Source: a virus
Reading direction: 5' to 3' (one strand)
Length of the DNA stretch: 32,129 bases
Virus record (IMG/VR): IMGVR_UViG_3300045993_000498
Coordinates: 1 to 32,129 of that record
The notes under the pieces were generated by a model. That model was not told the origin of the DNA, made no database searches, and saw nothing but the letters and a program-made list of their open reading frames with translations. Position 1 is the stretch's first letter. Every line of letters begins with the position of its first letter. The translations under genes and the position numbers were made by a program. Shown piece after piece: positions 22,061 to 28,928 of the stretch.

Positions 22061-23782
22061 TTATTTTGAGAGGTCCTTGATCAGGCTGAATCCGGATTCT
22101 TTGTACATTAGTAAATTCCCATCAAACACCTCGGCCAATTGGTCCTTAGATTTGTGAGAGATGATAAAGATGTTCGAACTCTTGAACTCTTCCATGTCGT
22201 CAATGAGCGCTAGGAAATTGTCGATGCCCTTCTGATCCAGACATTCCAAGATTTCGTCGAGGAACAAGATGTTGCAGTCGAATGAGTTCCTTATCTTAGA
22301 TAGTTGACGGAACGTAAGCAGCAGGGCTGTGTCGATACGAGTCTTTTCGCCAGCAGAGAATGAGCCGTATGTAAAGTCATCTCGGTGTCGTGACTTGATG
22401 ATTTCGTTGAACTCAGAATCAAGATTGAATGAAATAAAGAAGTCAAGTTTCTCTAGGTAACCGTTGATCAAACCATTGATGATCGGAAGATACTGGTCTA
22501 CGATCTTGGTTTTGATGCCAGAGTCTTTGAAGAGTTCGATCATCAGATTGTTGTAATCCTGCTCGGCATTTAACTTAGACTGTTTGTCCTTTAGTACTAA
22601 TGCTTCCTGTGCGGTTTGTTTGAGCTCGGCCTTAAGGTCAGCCAGTTCTTCTGATTGAGCATAGTCGGCCAATTCAGACTCAAGTTCTCCAATGTCTTTA
22701 TTCAGACGAGTGACCGTACCATTGTCGGCAAAGTTGCTTGAGTTTGCATCTGAGATGATTTCATTGATGGAACCAATTTCTGCCATAAGACTTTCTTGGT
22801 CGTAAAGTTTGGCAACGAACTCATCCTTTTTATTGGATAGCTCTTGCATCTTTTCCATTGAAGGGGAAACGATAGTCAGTTTGGCCTTTTCATCCAACAG
22901 CGATGCACAGACAGGACAAGAATCTTCATGCTTCACGGAGTCAATCTTTTCCAAGTGTTTGGCAATTGCATCATCGAATGTTTTGATACGCTCTAATGTT
23001 GTCTGGTGATCTTCTAGTTTCTTCTTGGCAAGCTTGTACAGAGTATTTTTTTCTAGAATTGTTGCAGTCTTTTCTTTGATCCGTGCTTCGAGTGTTACTT
23101 TTTCTTCTTGTAGTGATTCAAGTTTTGATTTGAGTGCAGCAACCGAATCACCTTGGATGGATTGTAGGCGATCAATGTGTGCCTTCTGTAACTTGGCCTT
23201 AGTGAAGCAACTTTTGAGTTCAAGATCAATGAATTTGATTTCTTCCTTGTACTTGGAAATTTTTGACTTCAGGATTTGATTCATGAATGAGAACACCTTA
23301 ATGTCAAGGATCTCTTCAATGAAGGCACGGCGTTCTTGAGTTCTCAGAGTCATGAACGGTTTATAGTTCTCAACTGAGAGCACAGACGTCTGTAGGAATG
23401 TCTTGATGTTTGTACCAATGATGTTGGTCTCTAGATATTCTTGGAAGTCATTTGAGATTGTTTGATCAAGTGCTACACCATTCTCAAAAATCTCAAAGAT
23501 GTTTGGTTTGATACCGCGACGAACCAAGTAAGACTTACCGTGAGATTCAAACTCAATCTCAACCACCGTGCCTTTTTGGTTCACGGAGTTCACAATCTGT
23601 GGTCGATTGATCTGCTTAATAGTTTGATTGAATAGACCAAAAGTAATCAGGTTGGCAATCGTAGACTTAGCAGAGCCATTGAAGCCCTGAATAACCGTAC
23701 GAGAGTATTTCTGTAGGTCAACTTCCAAAAATGCATTACCGATGGAGAGGAAATTTTTCCCTCTAACTTTGCTTATAATCAT
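22061..23782 (-). CDS. 46: recombination endonuclease subunit gp46 (Rad50/SbcC-like)
   Basis: ATPase partner of gp47 in resecting DNA ends for recombination-dependent replication. Walker A GFNGSAKST at residues 33-41 (Ala in place of the usual Gly in GSGKS). A long coiled coil from about 170 to 400 is interrupted by the zinc hook CPVC near 288. ABC signature SFSAGEKTRID is near 473 and Walker B LFLDEILECLD near 505. 573 aa, close to T4 gp46 (560). It follows gp47 two bases after its stop. Confidence 0.96.
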   Translation of the reverse strand: MIISKVRGKNFLSIGNAFLEVDLQKYSRTVIQGFNGSAKSTIANLITFGLFNQTIKQINRPQIVNSVNQKGTVVEIEFESHGKSYLVRRGIKPNIFEIFENGVALDQTISNDFQEYLETNIIGTNIKTFLQTSVLSVENYKPFMTLRTQERRAFIEEILDIKVFSFMNQILKSKISKYKEEIKFIDLELKSCFTKAKLQKAHIDRLQSIQGDSVAALKSKLESLQEEKVTLEARIKEKTATILEKNTLYKLAKKKLEDHQTTLERIKTFDDAIAKHLEKIDSVKHEDSCPVCASLLDEKAKLTIVSPSMEKMQELSNKKDEFVAKLYDQESLMAEIGSINEIISDANSSNFADNGTVTRLNKDIGELESELADYAQSEELADLKAELKQTAQEALVLKDKQSKLNAEQDYNNLMIELFKDSGIKTKIVDQYLPIINGLINGYLEKLDFFISFNLDSEFNEIIKSRHRDDFTYGSFSAGEKTRIDTALLLTFRQLSKIRNSFDCNILFLDEILECLDQKGIDNFLALIDDMEEFKSSNIFIISHKSKDQLAEVFDGNLLMYKESGFSLIKDLSK

Positions 23783-23784
23783 GC

Positions 23785-24834
23785 TTATACCTTGAGCAGT
23801 TCCAATGCCTCTGAGTAGGTCTCAGAGATCATTTTCTTAAGTAGTACTTTGTCTAGTCCTGTGTTCATATTGTCGACCACGTGGTCAATCATATTAAGAG
23901 TAGTCTGAAATTCAACTTTGGCCTTCATTGATTCTTCCACCGACTTAGTAATTTTGTCATCAACTATATTTACATCATGGGGATTATTCAGGAGCAAATT
24001 CTGGAAGAATGAGTCAAACTTGTAATGGTTCGTCTTGTTCTTAATAATCAGCTTAATGAACTTATCCTTGGCCTGTGTGAAATCGTAGTATTGGTCTATA
24101 GTGTCATCGTACTCGATCTTTTCATACAGTGTATGTTCGTTCCGAATGAAGTCAAGCTTATTGATGTCCGGATCAAATGCCCAAAAGCCTTTGGTATCAT
24201 TACAGTCTGCCCAGTCAAGTTCATATGGTGTGCCACAGTACAGCACATTGTCCTTGCGGCTGATGGTGTGATAGTGTCCACTGAATACTAAGTTGTAGTT
24301 CTTGAAGATAGTATGATCGGCACCAGTTTCGGCAATTTGAAATTTGTGCAGGCGGAAGCGAGCAAATTCAAAGTGACCCACAGCAAAATCTGATTTTGAA
24401 TTTGTAGCATACTCGTTGCTTTCCTGCATGAGCGAATCGTTGATCCACGGAAAGAAGTCAAACGTCTTACCTTCCACAGTAAATGTACATGGGCAAGCAT
24501 CGATTACAATCTCATGAGGTGCCGACAGCAATCGTACAGAGTTCACTTCATTAGTGGACTTGTAATAGCAATCATGGTTACCAGAAATGATGTATACGGT
24601 TAGGTGGCGTTTTGCACACTCAGCAGTATACATTTTCTTGGCATTATGTAGTGTAAGAAAGTTGATAGTCTTACGTTTGTCATATAGATCACCAAGTTGA
24701 AAAATCGTAGTAATCTTGTGTTCGTCTATGTAAGCGAACAGATCCTTAAAGAATTTTTCAAAGTAGTCATAATAAATTGGGTTGTCTGAGCGCACGCCGA
24801 AATGCATGTCGCCAATTATAGCAATTTTACTCAT
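23785..24834 (-). CDS. 47: recombination endonuclease subunit gp47 (Mre11/SbcD-like)
   Basis: Metallophosphoesterase nuclease. Phosphoesterase motifs in order: IGDMHFG (residue 7), QLGDLYDKR (about 46), ISGNHDCYY (about 84) and FSGHYHTISR (about 183). 349 aa, as in T4 gp47 (339). Its ATG shares a base with the stop of gp55, and gp46 follows. The gp46/47 pair degrades the host chromosome and processes phage DNA ends in T4. Confidence 0.96.
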   Translation of the reverse strand: MSKIAIIGDMHFGVRSDNPIYYDYFEKFFKDLFAYIDEHKITTIFQLGDLYDKRKTINFLTLHNAKKMYTAECAKRHLTVYIISGNHDCYYKSTNEVNSVRLLSAPHEIVIDACPCTFTVEGKTFDFFPWINDSLMQESNEYATNSKSDFAVGHFEFARFRLHKFQIAETGADHTIFKNYNLVFSGHYHTISRKDNVLYCGTPYELDWADCNDTKGFWAFDPDINKLDFIRNEHTLYEKIEYDDTIDQYYDFTQAKDKFIKLIIKNKTNHYKFDSFFQNLLLNNPHDVNIVDDKITKSVEESMKAKVEFQTTLNMIDHVVDNMNTGLDKVLLKKMISETYSEALELLKV

Positions 24835-25499
24835 CAGTCTTTAGCTAGGTCAAATAGATTTGGTTCAACTACCTCTTTGCTCTTTTTTGCCTTCTCTGCC
24901 TTGGCGTATGGGGTTAGATTTTTGTGTCGTAGAGATGGATGCAGGTTGCCAGTCTTTTCGGAAGTCTTGCGTTGTTCAAAGTAGTCAACGAAGATTTCAT
25001 TTTCCTTTAGGAAGTCAACAAAGGCGTTGGTACCTTCTGTATCGCCCTCAAGATTTTGTTGTATGAATTCGGTCGTTACTTTTTCATTGATCAATCGGGC
25101 CCTAATGGAAGTCTGTTTCTGTTCCATTTTGATACGGCCAATGAAAGCATTCCAGCAAAGCTGGGAAGCATACCCAAAGAAGTTATCGGACTTGAGAGGA
25201 TCGAAGAGATGGAATTTAGCGGTGAGCTGGAGAATAGCATCAGAGATCATGTCGGATCTGTAGCTGTATCCAATAAAGTTATGCATACGAGACATCTTGG
25301 TGGCAATCTGTACAATAGCATCAGCTACCTTGGGAGGCATCGGAGGTCGTTCTGTATCATTTGCTTTTGTGACTAGATAAAGTTCACGGTATTCCTTCAT
25401 TACGCCCAAGATTTCCTTGTTGTTAACGTAATGATTGTTCTCTGCAATCTTTTCAATGTAGTCTTGTTGTTCCATGGGTTTGATGCTTTTAGTTGACAT
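24834..25499 (-). CDS. 55: late-transcription sigma factor, T4 gp55-like
   Basis: Small sigma70-family factor that directs host RNA polymerase to TATAAATA-type late promoters. Aligns with T4 gp55 in YVNNKEILGVM, ANDTERP..., NFIGYSYRSDMISDAILQL and the region GYASQLCWNAFIGRIKMEQK (T4 [20 protein letters not shown]). 221 aa against 185 in T4, the extra residues being at the C-terminus. The -10 box ends only 8 nt before the ATG, so the mRNA has almost no leader and no ribosome site. Heads the gp55-gp47-gp46 operon. Confidence 0.93.
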   Translation of the reverse strand: MSTKSIKPMEQQDYIEKIAENNHYVNNKEILGVMKEYRELYLVTKANDTERPPMPPKVADAIVQIATKMSRMHNFIGYSYRSDMISDAILQLTAKFHLFDPLKSDNFFGYASQLCWNAFIGRIKMEQKQTSIRARLINEKVTTEFIQQNLEGDTEGTNAFVDFLKENEIFVDYFEQRKTSEKTGNLHPSLRHKNLTPYAKAEKAKKSKEVVEPNLFDLAKD

Positions 25500-25507
25500 G
25501 ATAAATT

Positions 25508-25536
25508 ATTATACACTAATTAGATGGGTTTGTAAA
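25508..25536 (-). promoter_or_regulatory. sigma70-type promoter, gp55-gp47-gp46 operon
   Basis: TTTACA (25531-25536), 17-nt spacer, TATAAT (25508-25513). The predicted start of RNA is about 2 nt before the gp55 ATG. Confidence 0.83.
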
Positions 25537-25550
25537 ATATTTCTGAGCAA

Positions 25551-25558
25551 TTAAATAG
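25551..25558 (+). promoter_or_regulatory. T4-late-like promoter box TTAAATAG
   Basis: TTAAATAG 27 nt before the endonuclease start, pointing into endonuclease-gp4. It lies back to back with the early gp55 promoter. Confidence 0.5.
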
Positions 25559-25584
25559 TTCTATGGATAAACCGTCAATCTCAA

Positions 25585-26529
25585 ATGAATAACTTAGAAA
25601 TTTACCCCAAAAATTACACAGATAGAACACCATACTTCTATATCATAAGACACAGAAGTTCTGGGATGCTTTATGCTGGGTCTAGATGGAAGATTGGTTG
25701 CAAACCAGAAGAATTGCTTGTAAATGGTGGTTACACAACTTCATCTAGAAGAATAAAAGAAATCGTAAAAAGAGAAGGTCTAAATTCTTTTGAGATATAT
25801 TTAATAATGACCGAAGCAGAATGTGGTTTAGATGTGTTCCACTATGAAACTAGATTTTTAAGACAATATAGCATTTCTAATAGAAAGAATTGGTATAACG
25901 GACACGATAATTTCTCAAGCTCAGCATTCAGTAATGATGTTTTTAAGAAGAATATGAAAGCCAAATACGGATTTGAATATTCTTCTCAGGTACCTGAGAT
26001 CAATAAAAGAATGAAGAATTCAAGAAAAAATAAGCCAGAAGAAGAAAAACAAAGAATCAATAAATTAAAGTCGAGGCCCGGCAATTTGAATGGAATGTAT
26101 GGCACATGTAGAATTGGTAAAGACAATCCATTTTATGGTAAAACACATACAGAAGAAAACAGATTAAAGTTCTCAGATAATCTTAAAGATAAAGTAATAG
26201 TTAAAGATGAGATTGGAAACACATCTAGAGTATCTCGTGATGATCCAAGATATGTTTCAAAAGAATTAGTTTCTATAAACTGTGGTTGGGTAGTTGTGAA
26301 AAATGAATCCGGCCAAAATCTAAGAGTCCCATCGGATGACCCAAGATTTTTGAATGGAGAATTAGTTTCTATAAACAAGAACCGACAACACACCGAAGAT
26401 TTCAAAGATAAAATGTCTAAAATTGTGTCAGGTATGAAATGGTACAATAATGGTGTATCATCATTAAGATCTAAAACTAATCCTGGTGGGGAATGGTTGC
26501 CAGGTAGAATAAAGTGGGCAAAAATATGA
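25585..26529 (+). CDS. homing endonuclease, GIY-YIG-like with NUMOD3 and tandem repeats, 314 aa
   Basis: The N-terminal domain (YFYIIRHRSSGMLYAGSRW... SSRRIKEIVKREG ... HYETRFLRQY) has the spacing of a GIY-YIG-like nuclease with degenerate YII/YAG and a likely metal-binding glutamate. Residues about 165-195 are a NUMOD3 motif (NPFYGKTHTEENRLKFS). Two copies of a unit follow: IVKDEIGNTSRVSRDDPRYV and VVKNESGQNLRVPSDDPRFL, each ending in ELVSIN. The C-terminus WYNNGVSSLRS...GRIKW is a known tail of such phage endonucleases. A/T-rich. Its stop overlaps the gp4 ATG, so it has become part of the gp4 operon. Confidence 0.78.
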   Translation: MNNLEIYPKNYTDRTPYFYIIRHRSSGMLYAGSRWKIGCKPEELLVNGGYTTSSRRIKEIVKREGLNSFEIYLIMTEAECGLDVFHYETRFLRQYSISNRKNWYNGHDNFSSSAFSNDVFKKNMKAKYGFEYSSQVPEINKRMKNSRKNKPEEEKQRINKLKSRPGNLNGMYGTCRIGKDNPFYGKTHTEENRLKFSDNLKDKVIVKDEIGNTSRVSRDDPRYVSKELVSINCGWVVVKNESGQNLRVPSDDPRFLNGELVSINKNRQHTEDFKDKMSKIVSGMKWYNNGVSSLRSKTNPGGEWLPGRIKWAKI

Positions 26530-26969
26530 GTAGGCATCCAAAACCAAGGAAATGGGTACCTAAACACCCAGAGAAATATATTGGTGATGTTAACAACATT
26601 ATCGCAAGATCTTCTTGGGAAATAAAAATGCTTAATTGGCTAGACAATCATCCGTCTGTGATATGTTTTAACTCAGAAGGCTTGGTGGTTCCCTATTTAA
26701 GCCCTGTTGACAATAGGCAACACAGATACTATGTGGATTTTTTGGCAAAGATGGTGCTCAAGGATGGTTCAACTAAAACCTATGCAATCGAGGTCAAACC
26801 CAAAGCACAATGTTTGCCACCACGCAAAAACAGGAACAAAGAACGAATGATCATCGAAGTCTCTACCTATGTCGTCAATCAGGCAAAATGGGCACATGCC
26901 AAAATGCATTGTGACAAACTTGGTATTGCATTCTTGGTACTCAACGAAAATGATTTAGGAATAGCATGA
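26526..26969 (+). CDS. 4: head completion protein, T4 gp4-like
   Basis: Acts at the last step of head assembly before tail joining. Matches T4 gp4 (gp50/65) in HPEKYIGDVNNIIARSSWEI, VVPYLSPVDNRQHRYYVDF, YAIEVKPKAQ and the end EVSTYVVNQAKWAHA. These residues (WE..., D, ExK) have a PD-(D/E)XK nuclease-like layout. The ATG at 26526 overlapping the endonuclease TGA is preferred over a GTG four codons earlier. 147 aa against 150 in T4. Confidence 0.9.
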   Translation: MSRHPKPRKWVPKHPEKYIGDVNNIIARSSWEIKMLNWLDNHPSVICFNSEGLVVPYLSPVDNRQHRYYVDFLAKMVLKDGSTKTYAIEVKPKAQCLPPRKNRNKERMIIEVSTYVVNQAKWAHAKMHCDKLGIAFLVLNENDLGIA

Positions 26970-27598
26970 CAGATCTTGCAAAAAGAAATACATCTTCAAT
27001 CTTCGAGGAGATTAAGAAGGACCCAAAGTACAAAGCTGAACGGAGTTCAGATTGGTTCAAATCTAAAATTAAGGATTTGGCTCCTATGGCTCCAGTCGAC
27101 AGGGCAAATCTTATGGCACAAACTAGGGATTCAATGCAGTCCAATAGGCTGCTACCAGGAACTCTTACATTCTTTGCATACGATCCTAAATACAAGGAAA
27201 CCCTACCGTACTACGATAAGTTCCCTCTATCCTTTATTATAGGGATTGACCGATCTGGTTTCACAGGCCTGAACTTCCACTATTTGTCTATCCCAATGCG
27301 GATCAGGCTTTATGATGCAATGTATACTGTGGCAAAGCAGTCAGTGAATAAAACTACACAACAGGTTTTAGTTCTAAACTGGAAACTACTATCTAACTTT
27401 GCTAGGTTCCCAGCTGTGGCTCCAGCAGTAAAGAAATACCTATTTGGTCATGTCCAATCCAAGTTTATAAAAATCCCATTGGAAGATTGGAAAACAGCTA
27501 TACTTCTAGAGAATGCTGAATTTAAAAAGGCATCAGCTTCCGCTGTCATATCTATATCGACTCAAATCGCAGCTAATGCGTTAAAGGGTCGAGAGTAA
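26966..27598 (+). CDS. conserved T4-like phage protein, unknown role, 210 aa
   Basis: The central motif TLTFFAYDPKYKETLPYYDK, then FPLSFIIGIDRSGFTGLNFHYL, is familiar from many T4-like phages, but I cannot name its function. The N-terminus is charged, the C-terminus (SASAVISISTQIAANALKG) helical. The ATG overlaps the gp4 stop, so it belongs to the gp4 late operon and is probably virion-related. In T4 the corresponding place after gp4 holds gp53, which is elsewhere here (30681). Confidence 0.7.
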   Translation: MTDLAKRNTSSIFEEIKKDPKYKAERSSDWFKSKIKDLAPMAPVDRANLMAQTRDSMQSNRLLPGTLTFFAYDPKYKETLPYYDKFPLSFIIGIDRSGFTGLNFHYLSIPMRIRLYDAMYTVAKQSVNKTTQQVLVLNWKLLSNFARFPAVAPAVKKYLFGHVQSKFIKIPLEDWKTAILLENAEFKKASASAVISISTQIAANALKGRE

Positions 27599-27669
27599 AG
27601 TTACCATCGGTAGGTAATATTAGATTCATTCTACGTGGGTCTAAGCAGTGCCAGAGTATTCTACTATAG

Positions 27670-27745
27670 TTGCCTCCTAGGGTTATTAGCTTTAGCTACA
27701 GGGCTGAGGAAACCGAATGCCCTGACACCAAAAGCTTCCTAGCAA
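27670..27745 (-). repeat. nested long hairpin within the candidate RNA
   Basis: Four helices stack inward: TTGC/GCAA (27670-27673 with 27742-27745), CTAGG/CCTAG (27677-27681 with 27738-27742), AGCTTT/AAAGCT (27688-27693 with 27731-27736), CAGGGC/GCCCTG (27699-27704 with 27719-27724). The first two share base 27742, so one of their pairs is exclusive. Small internal loops separate them. It works on either strand. Confidence 0.65.
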
Positions 27746-27752
27746 TAAGTAT

Positions 27753-27760
27753 TATAAATA
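27753..27760 (+). promoter_or_regulatory. perfect T4 late promoter box TATAAATA
   Basis: TATAAATACTTTA, close to the T4 late consensus TATAAATACTATT. It would transcribe rightward, antisense to gp26 and gp54, with no plus-strand gene until 29636. It lies inside a 17-nt palindrome. A second, weaker copy GATAAATACTTA is at 27829-27840. Confidence 0.4.
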
Positions 27761-27929
27761 CTTTAGATGTGAACCTCTTTTAGTAACCCTCCATTGCATT
27801 CCGGGTAGCTAGTCCCTAGCTTATACCTGATAAATACTTATAGGCACAGCTTTAGTATTAGCTTCCAAAGTCCACATGAATAGAATATGGTTCATCGTAG
27901 ATGAACACAACTATCCTTTCTATAGAATA

Positions 27930-27958
27930 ATTATATCACGCAGTTTTGCTGATGTAAA
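27930..27958 (-). promoter_or_regulatory. sigma70-type promoter facing a gene-free region
   Basis: TTTACA (27953-27958), 17-nt spacer, TATAAT (27930-27935): same geometry as the 14 promoters that precede genes, but with no gene downstream. Confidence 0.75.
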
Positions 27959-27990
27959 ATCTTTTTAGCACAGTTAAGTTGTTGATCACA

Positions 27991-28023
27991 AACAGGTTTC
28001 TCATCCTGTTACATTTAGTAACA
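27991..28023 (-). other. two overlapping hairpins after the gp26 frame
   Basis: TGTTAC/GTAACA (28007-28023) and AACAGG/CCTGTT (27991-28010) share four bases and exclude each other. They lie just after the frameshift-product stop. No clear T-run follows, so terminator function is doubtful. Confidence 0.35.
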
Positions 28024-28025
28024 AT

Positions 28026-28906
28026 TTAGAACATATTAGCAAGGGAATGCTTTATATTTTCTTTTTCGATGTCGGCATTTATAAGTGCCATTTCAATATC
28101 TAGTTCCCATCTTGTCATCTGATCAATGCTATCGGAAGAATATCCAAACTTATACCGTAGCATATGCATCGCCTTGAAGTAATCCTCTAGATCGGCATAC
28201 CCAAGGCTTATAGAAAAAAATTCTCGAACCCAGACAAAGTATGTTCGTGTCGCAGTCCACAGTGCTTACAAGTATAGGAAGAATCTACCTTTACCATCGG
28301 CATAGAATCTAAGAACTGCACAATATCCTTTTGCTGCAGTGGAGTCATGGAATTGATGAACTCAATCTTTTCTTCCAATGTAGTTTCAAGAATCTCTTCA
28401 TCGGTATAGATCATGTCAATGCAGCTAGCAACAGTCTCAATACCAGAAGTCGAATCCTCTAGAGTGGCAAAAGACTCAATGAAATTGGACAGAGTTGGGT
28501 GCCGAAGTGAAATTGTATAGACCGTACCAGGAATCTTGATTTTCATGTTCCCGGTAGGCTCTGGTTCAAGCTTGGCTGTAGTAACATCAACTTGGAACTC
28601 AGTCTGAGCACCTTCTTTGCAATCACATTTGCCCACCAGATTAACGATCTCACCTACAGACTTAGATCTGATGTGTAGGAATAGGAATTCCATATCATAG
28701 TACGGATGAGTATCTGGATCTACCGTGCCGTTTGTACAGGCAAATACAGTAGCCTTGAGAGCAGCTGCCACTGTTTCTACATTGTTTTCCTGTAGAGCCA
28801 AAAGAAGAGCCTTTTCTTCTTTCACTGTGAACGGTCTGAAGGTGACTGTTTTCTTGGTCGAAGGCAGTTTAACTGTATAAACTGGCTGAATAATGAGTTG
28901 TTTCAT
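28026..28906 (-). CDS. gp26-gp51-like frameshift fusion, 293 aa (predicted)
   Basis: If ribosomes slip back one base on seven T's (28214-28220), gp26 loses its last residue and continues as SISLGYADLEDYFKAMHMLR through DQMTRWELDIEMALINADIE to a stop at 28026, adding 62 residues. The added frame has no start codon near its beginning and no ribosome site. Its M-T-x-(W/Y)-E-x(5)-M-A-L-I-N-x-D-I-x-K pattern looks like gp51 or the T-part of tail-assembly chaperones. A stem starts 6 nt after the slip site. The alternative is a sequencing error in the homopolymer: one more T would fuse the frames outright. Confidence 0.65.
28171..28220 (-). promoter_or_regulatory. -1 frameshift signal: slippery T7 plus downstream stem
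   Basis: Zero-frame codons AAT TTT TTT CTA TAA present the heptamer T_TTT_TTT (28214-28220). After the 6-nt spacer CTATAA comes GCCTTGGG (28200-28207), which pairs with TTCAAGGC (28171-28178): six Watson-Crick and two G-U pairs around a 21-nt loop. Confidence 0.62.
28208..28906 (-). CDS. 26: baseplate hub assembly protein, T4 gp26-like
   Basis: The zero-frame product is 232 aa, close to T4 gp26 (208). It belongs to the T4 baseplate-hub chaperone family by KTVTFRPFTVKEEKALLLAL near the N-terminus, the middle segment KIPGTVYTISLRHPTLSNF and the C-terminal zinc-type SSYTCKHCGLRHEHTLSGFE. An earlier Cys pair (KCDC) is present. Acts in tail baseplate assembly and is not a major virion part. AAAGAAATATT precedes the ATG at 28906. 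Follows gp54 on the minus strand with a 22-nt gap holding GTTAATTAAC. Confidence 0.83.
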   Translation of the reverse strand: MKQLIIQPVYTVKLPSTKKTVTFRPFTVKEEKALLLALQENNVETVAAALKATVFACTNGTVDPDTHPYYDMEFLFLHIRSKSVGEIVNLVGKCDCKEGAQTEFQVDVTTAKLEPEPTGNMKIKIPGTVYTISLRHPTLSNFIESFATLEDSTSGIETVASCIDMIYTDEEILETTLEEKIEFINSMTPLQQKDIVQFLDSMPMVKVDSSYTCKHCGLRHEHTLSGFENFFL

Positions 28907-28928
28907 AATATTTCTTTCACTTGGTTAA

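Larger units (their letters stand above)
27600..27923 (-). ncRNA. candidate structured noncoding RNA
   Basis: No frame longer than about 24 codons and no good ribosome site exists in the 27600-28025 gap, yet a full early-type promoter (27930-27958) points into it. The minus-strand RNA folds strongly: a 7-bp hairpin GTTCATC/GATGAAC (27890-27906), a 6-bp AGCTAG/CTAGCT hairpin (27807-27821), a 7-bp AAGTATT/AATACTT hairpin (27747-27763), and a nested multi-helix hairpin (27670-27745). It ends near a TTACC/GGTAA stem at 27601-27617. Not a tRNA: no T-arm is found. T4 makes small stable RNAs of unknown role, so this could be a counterpart. The 3' end is a guess. Confidence 0.5.

Noticed and set aside
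27825-27899. 24-codon minus frame (MNHILFMWTLEA...) in the gap
   Set aside because: The nearest AAGGA is too far upstream and the start lies in the 7-bp hairpin; kept only as a reminder within the RNA candidate.
27600-28025. Possible tRNA or degenerate tRNA in the gap
   Set aside because: GGTTCACATC-like piece seen, but no pairing T-stem, acceptor or anticodon arm can be built around it.
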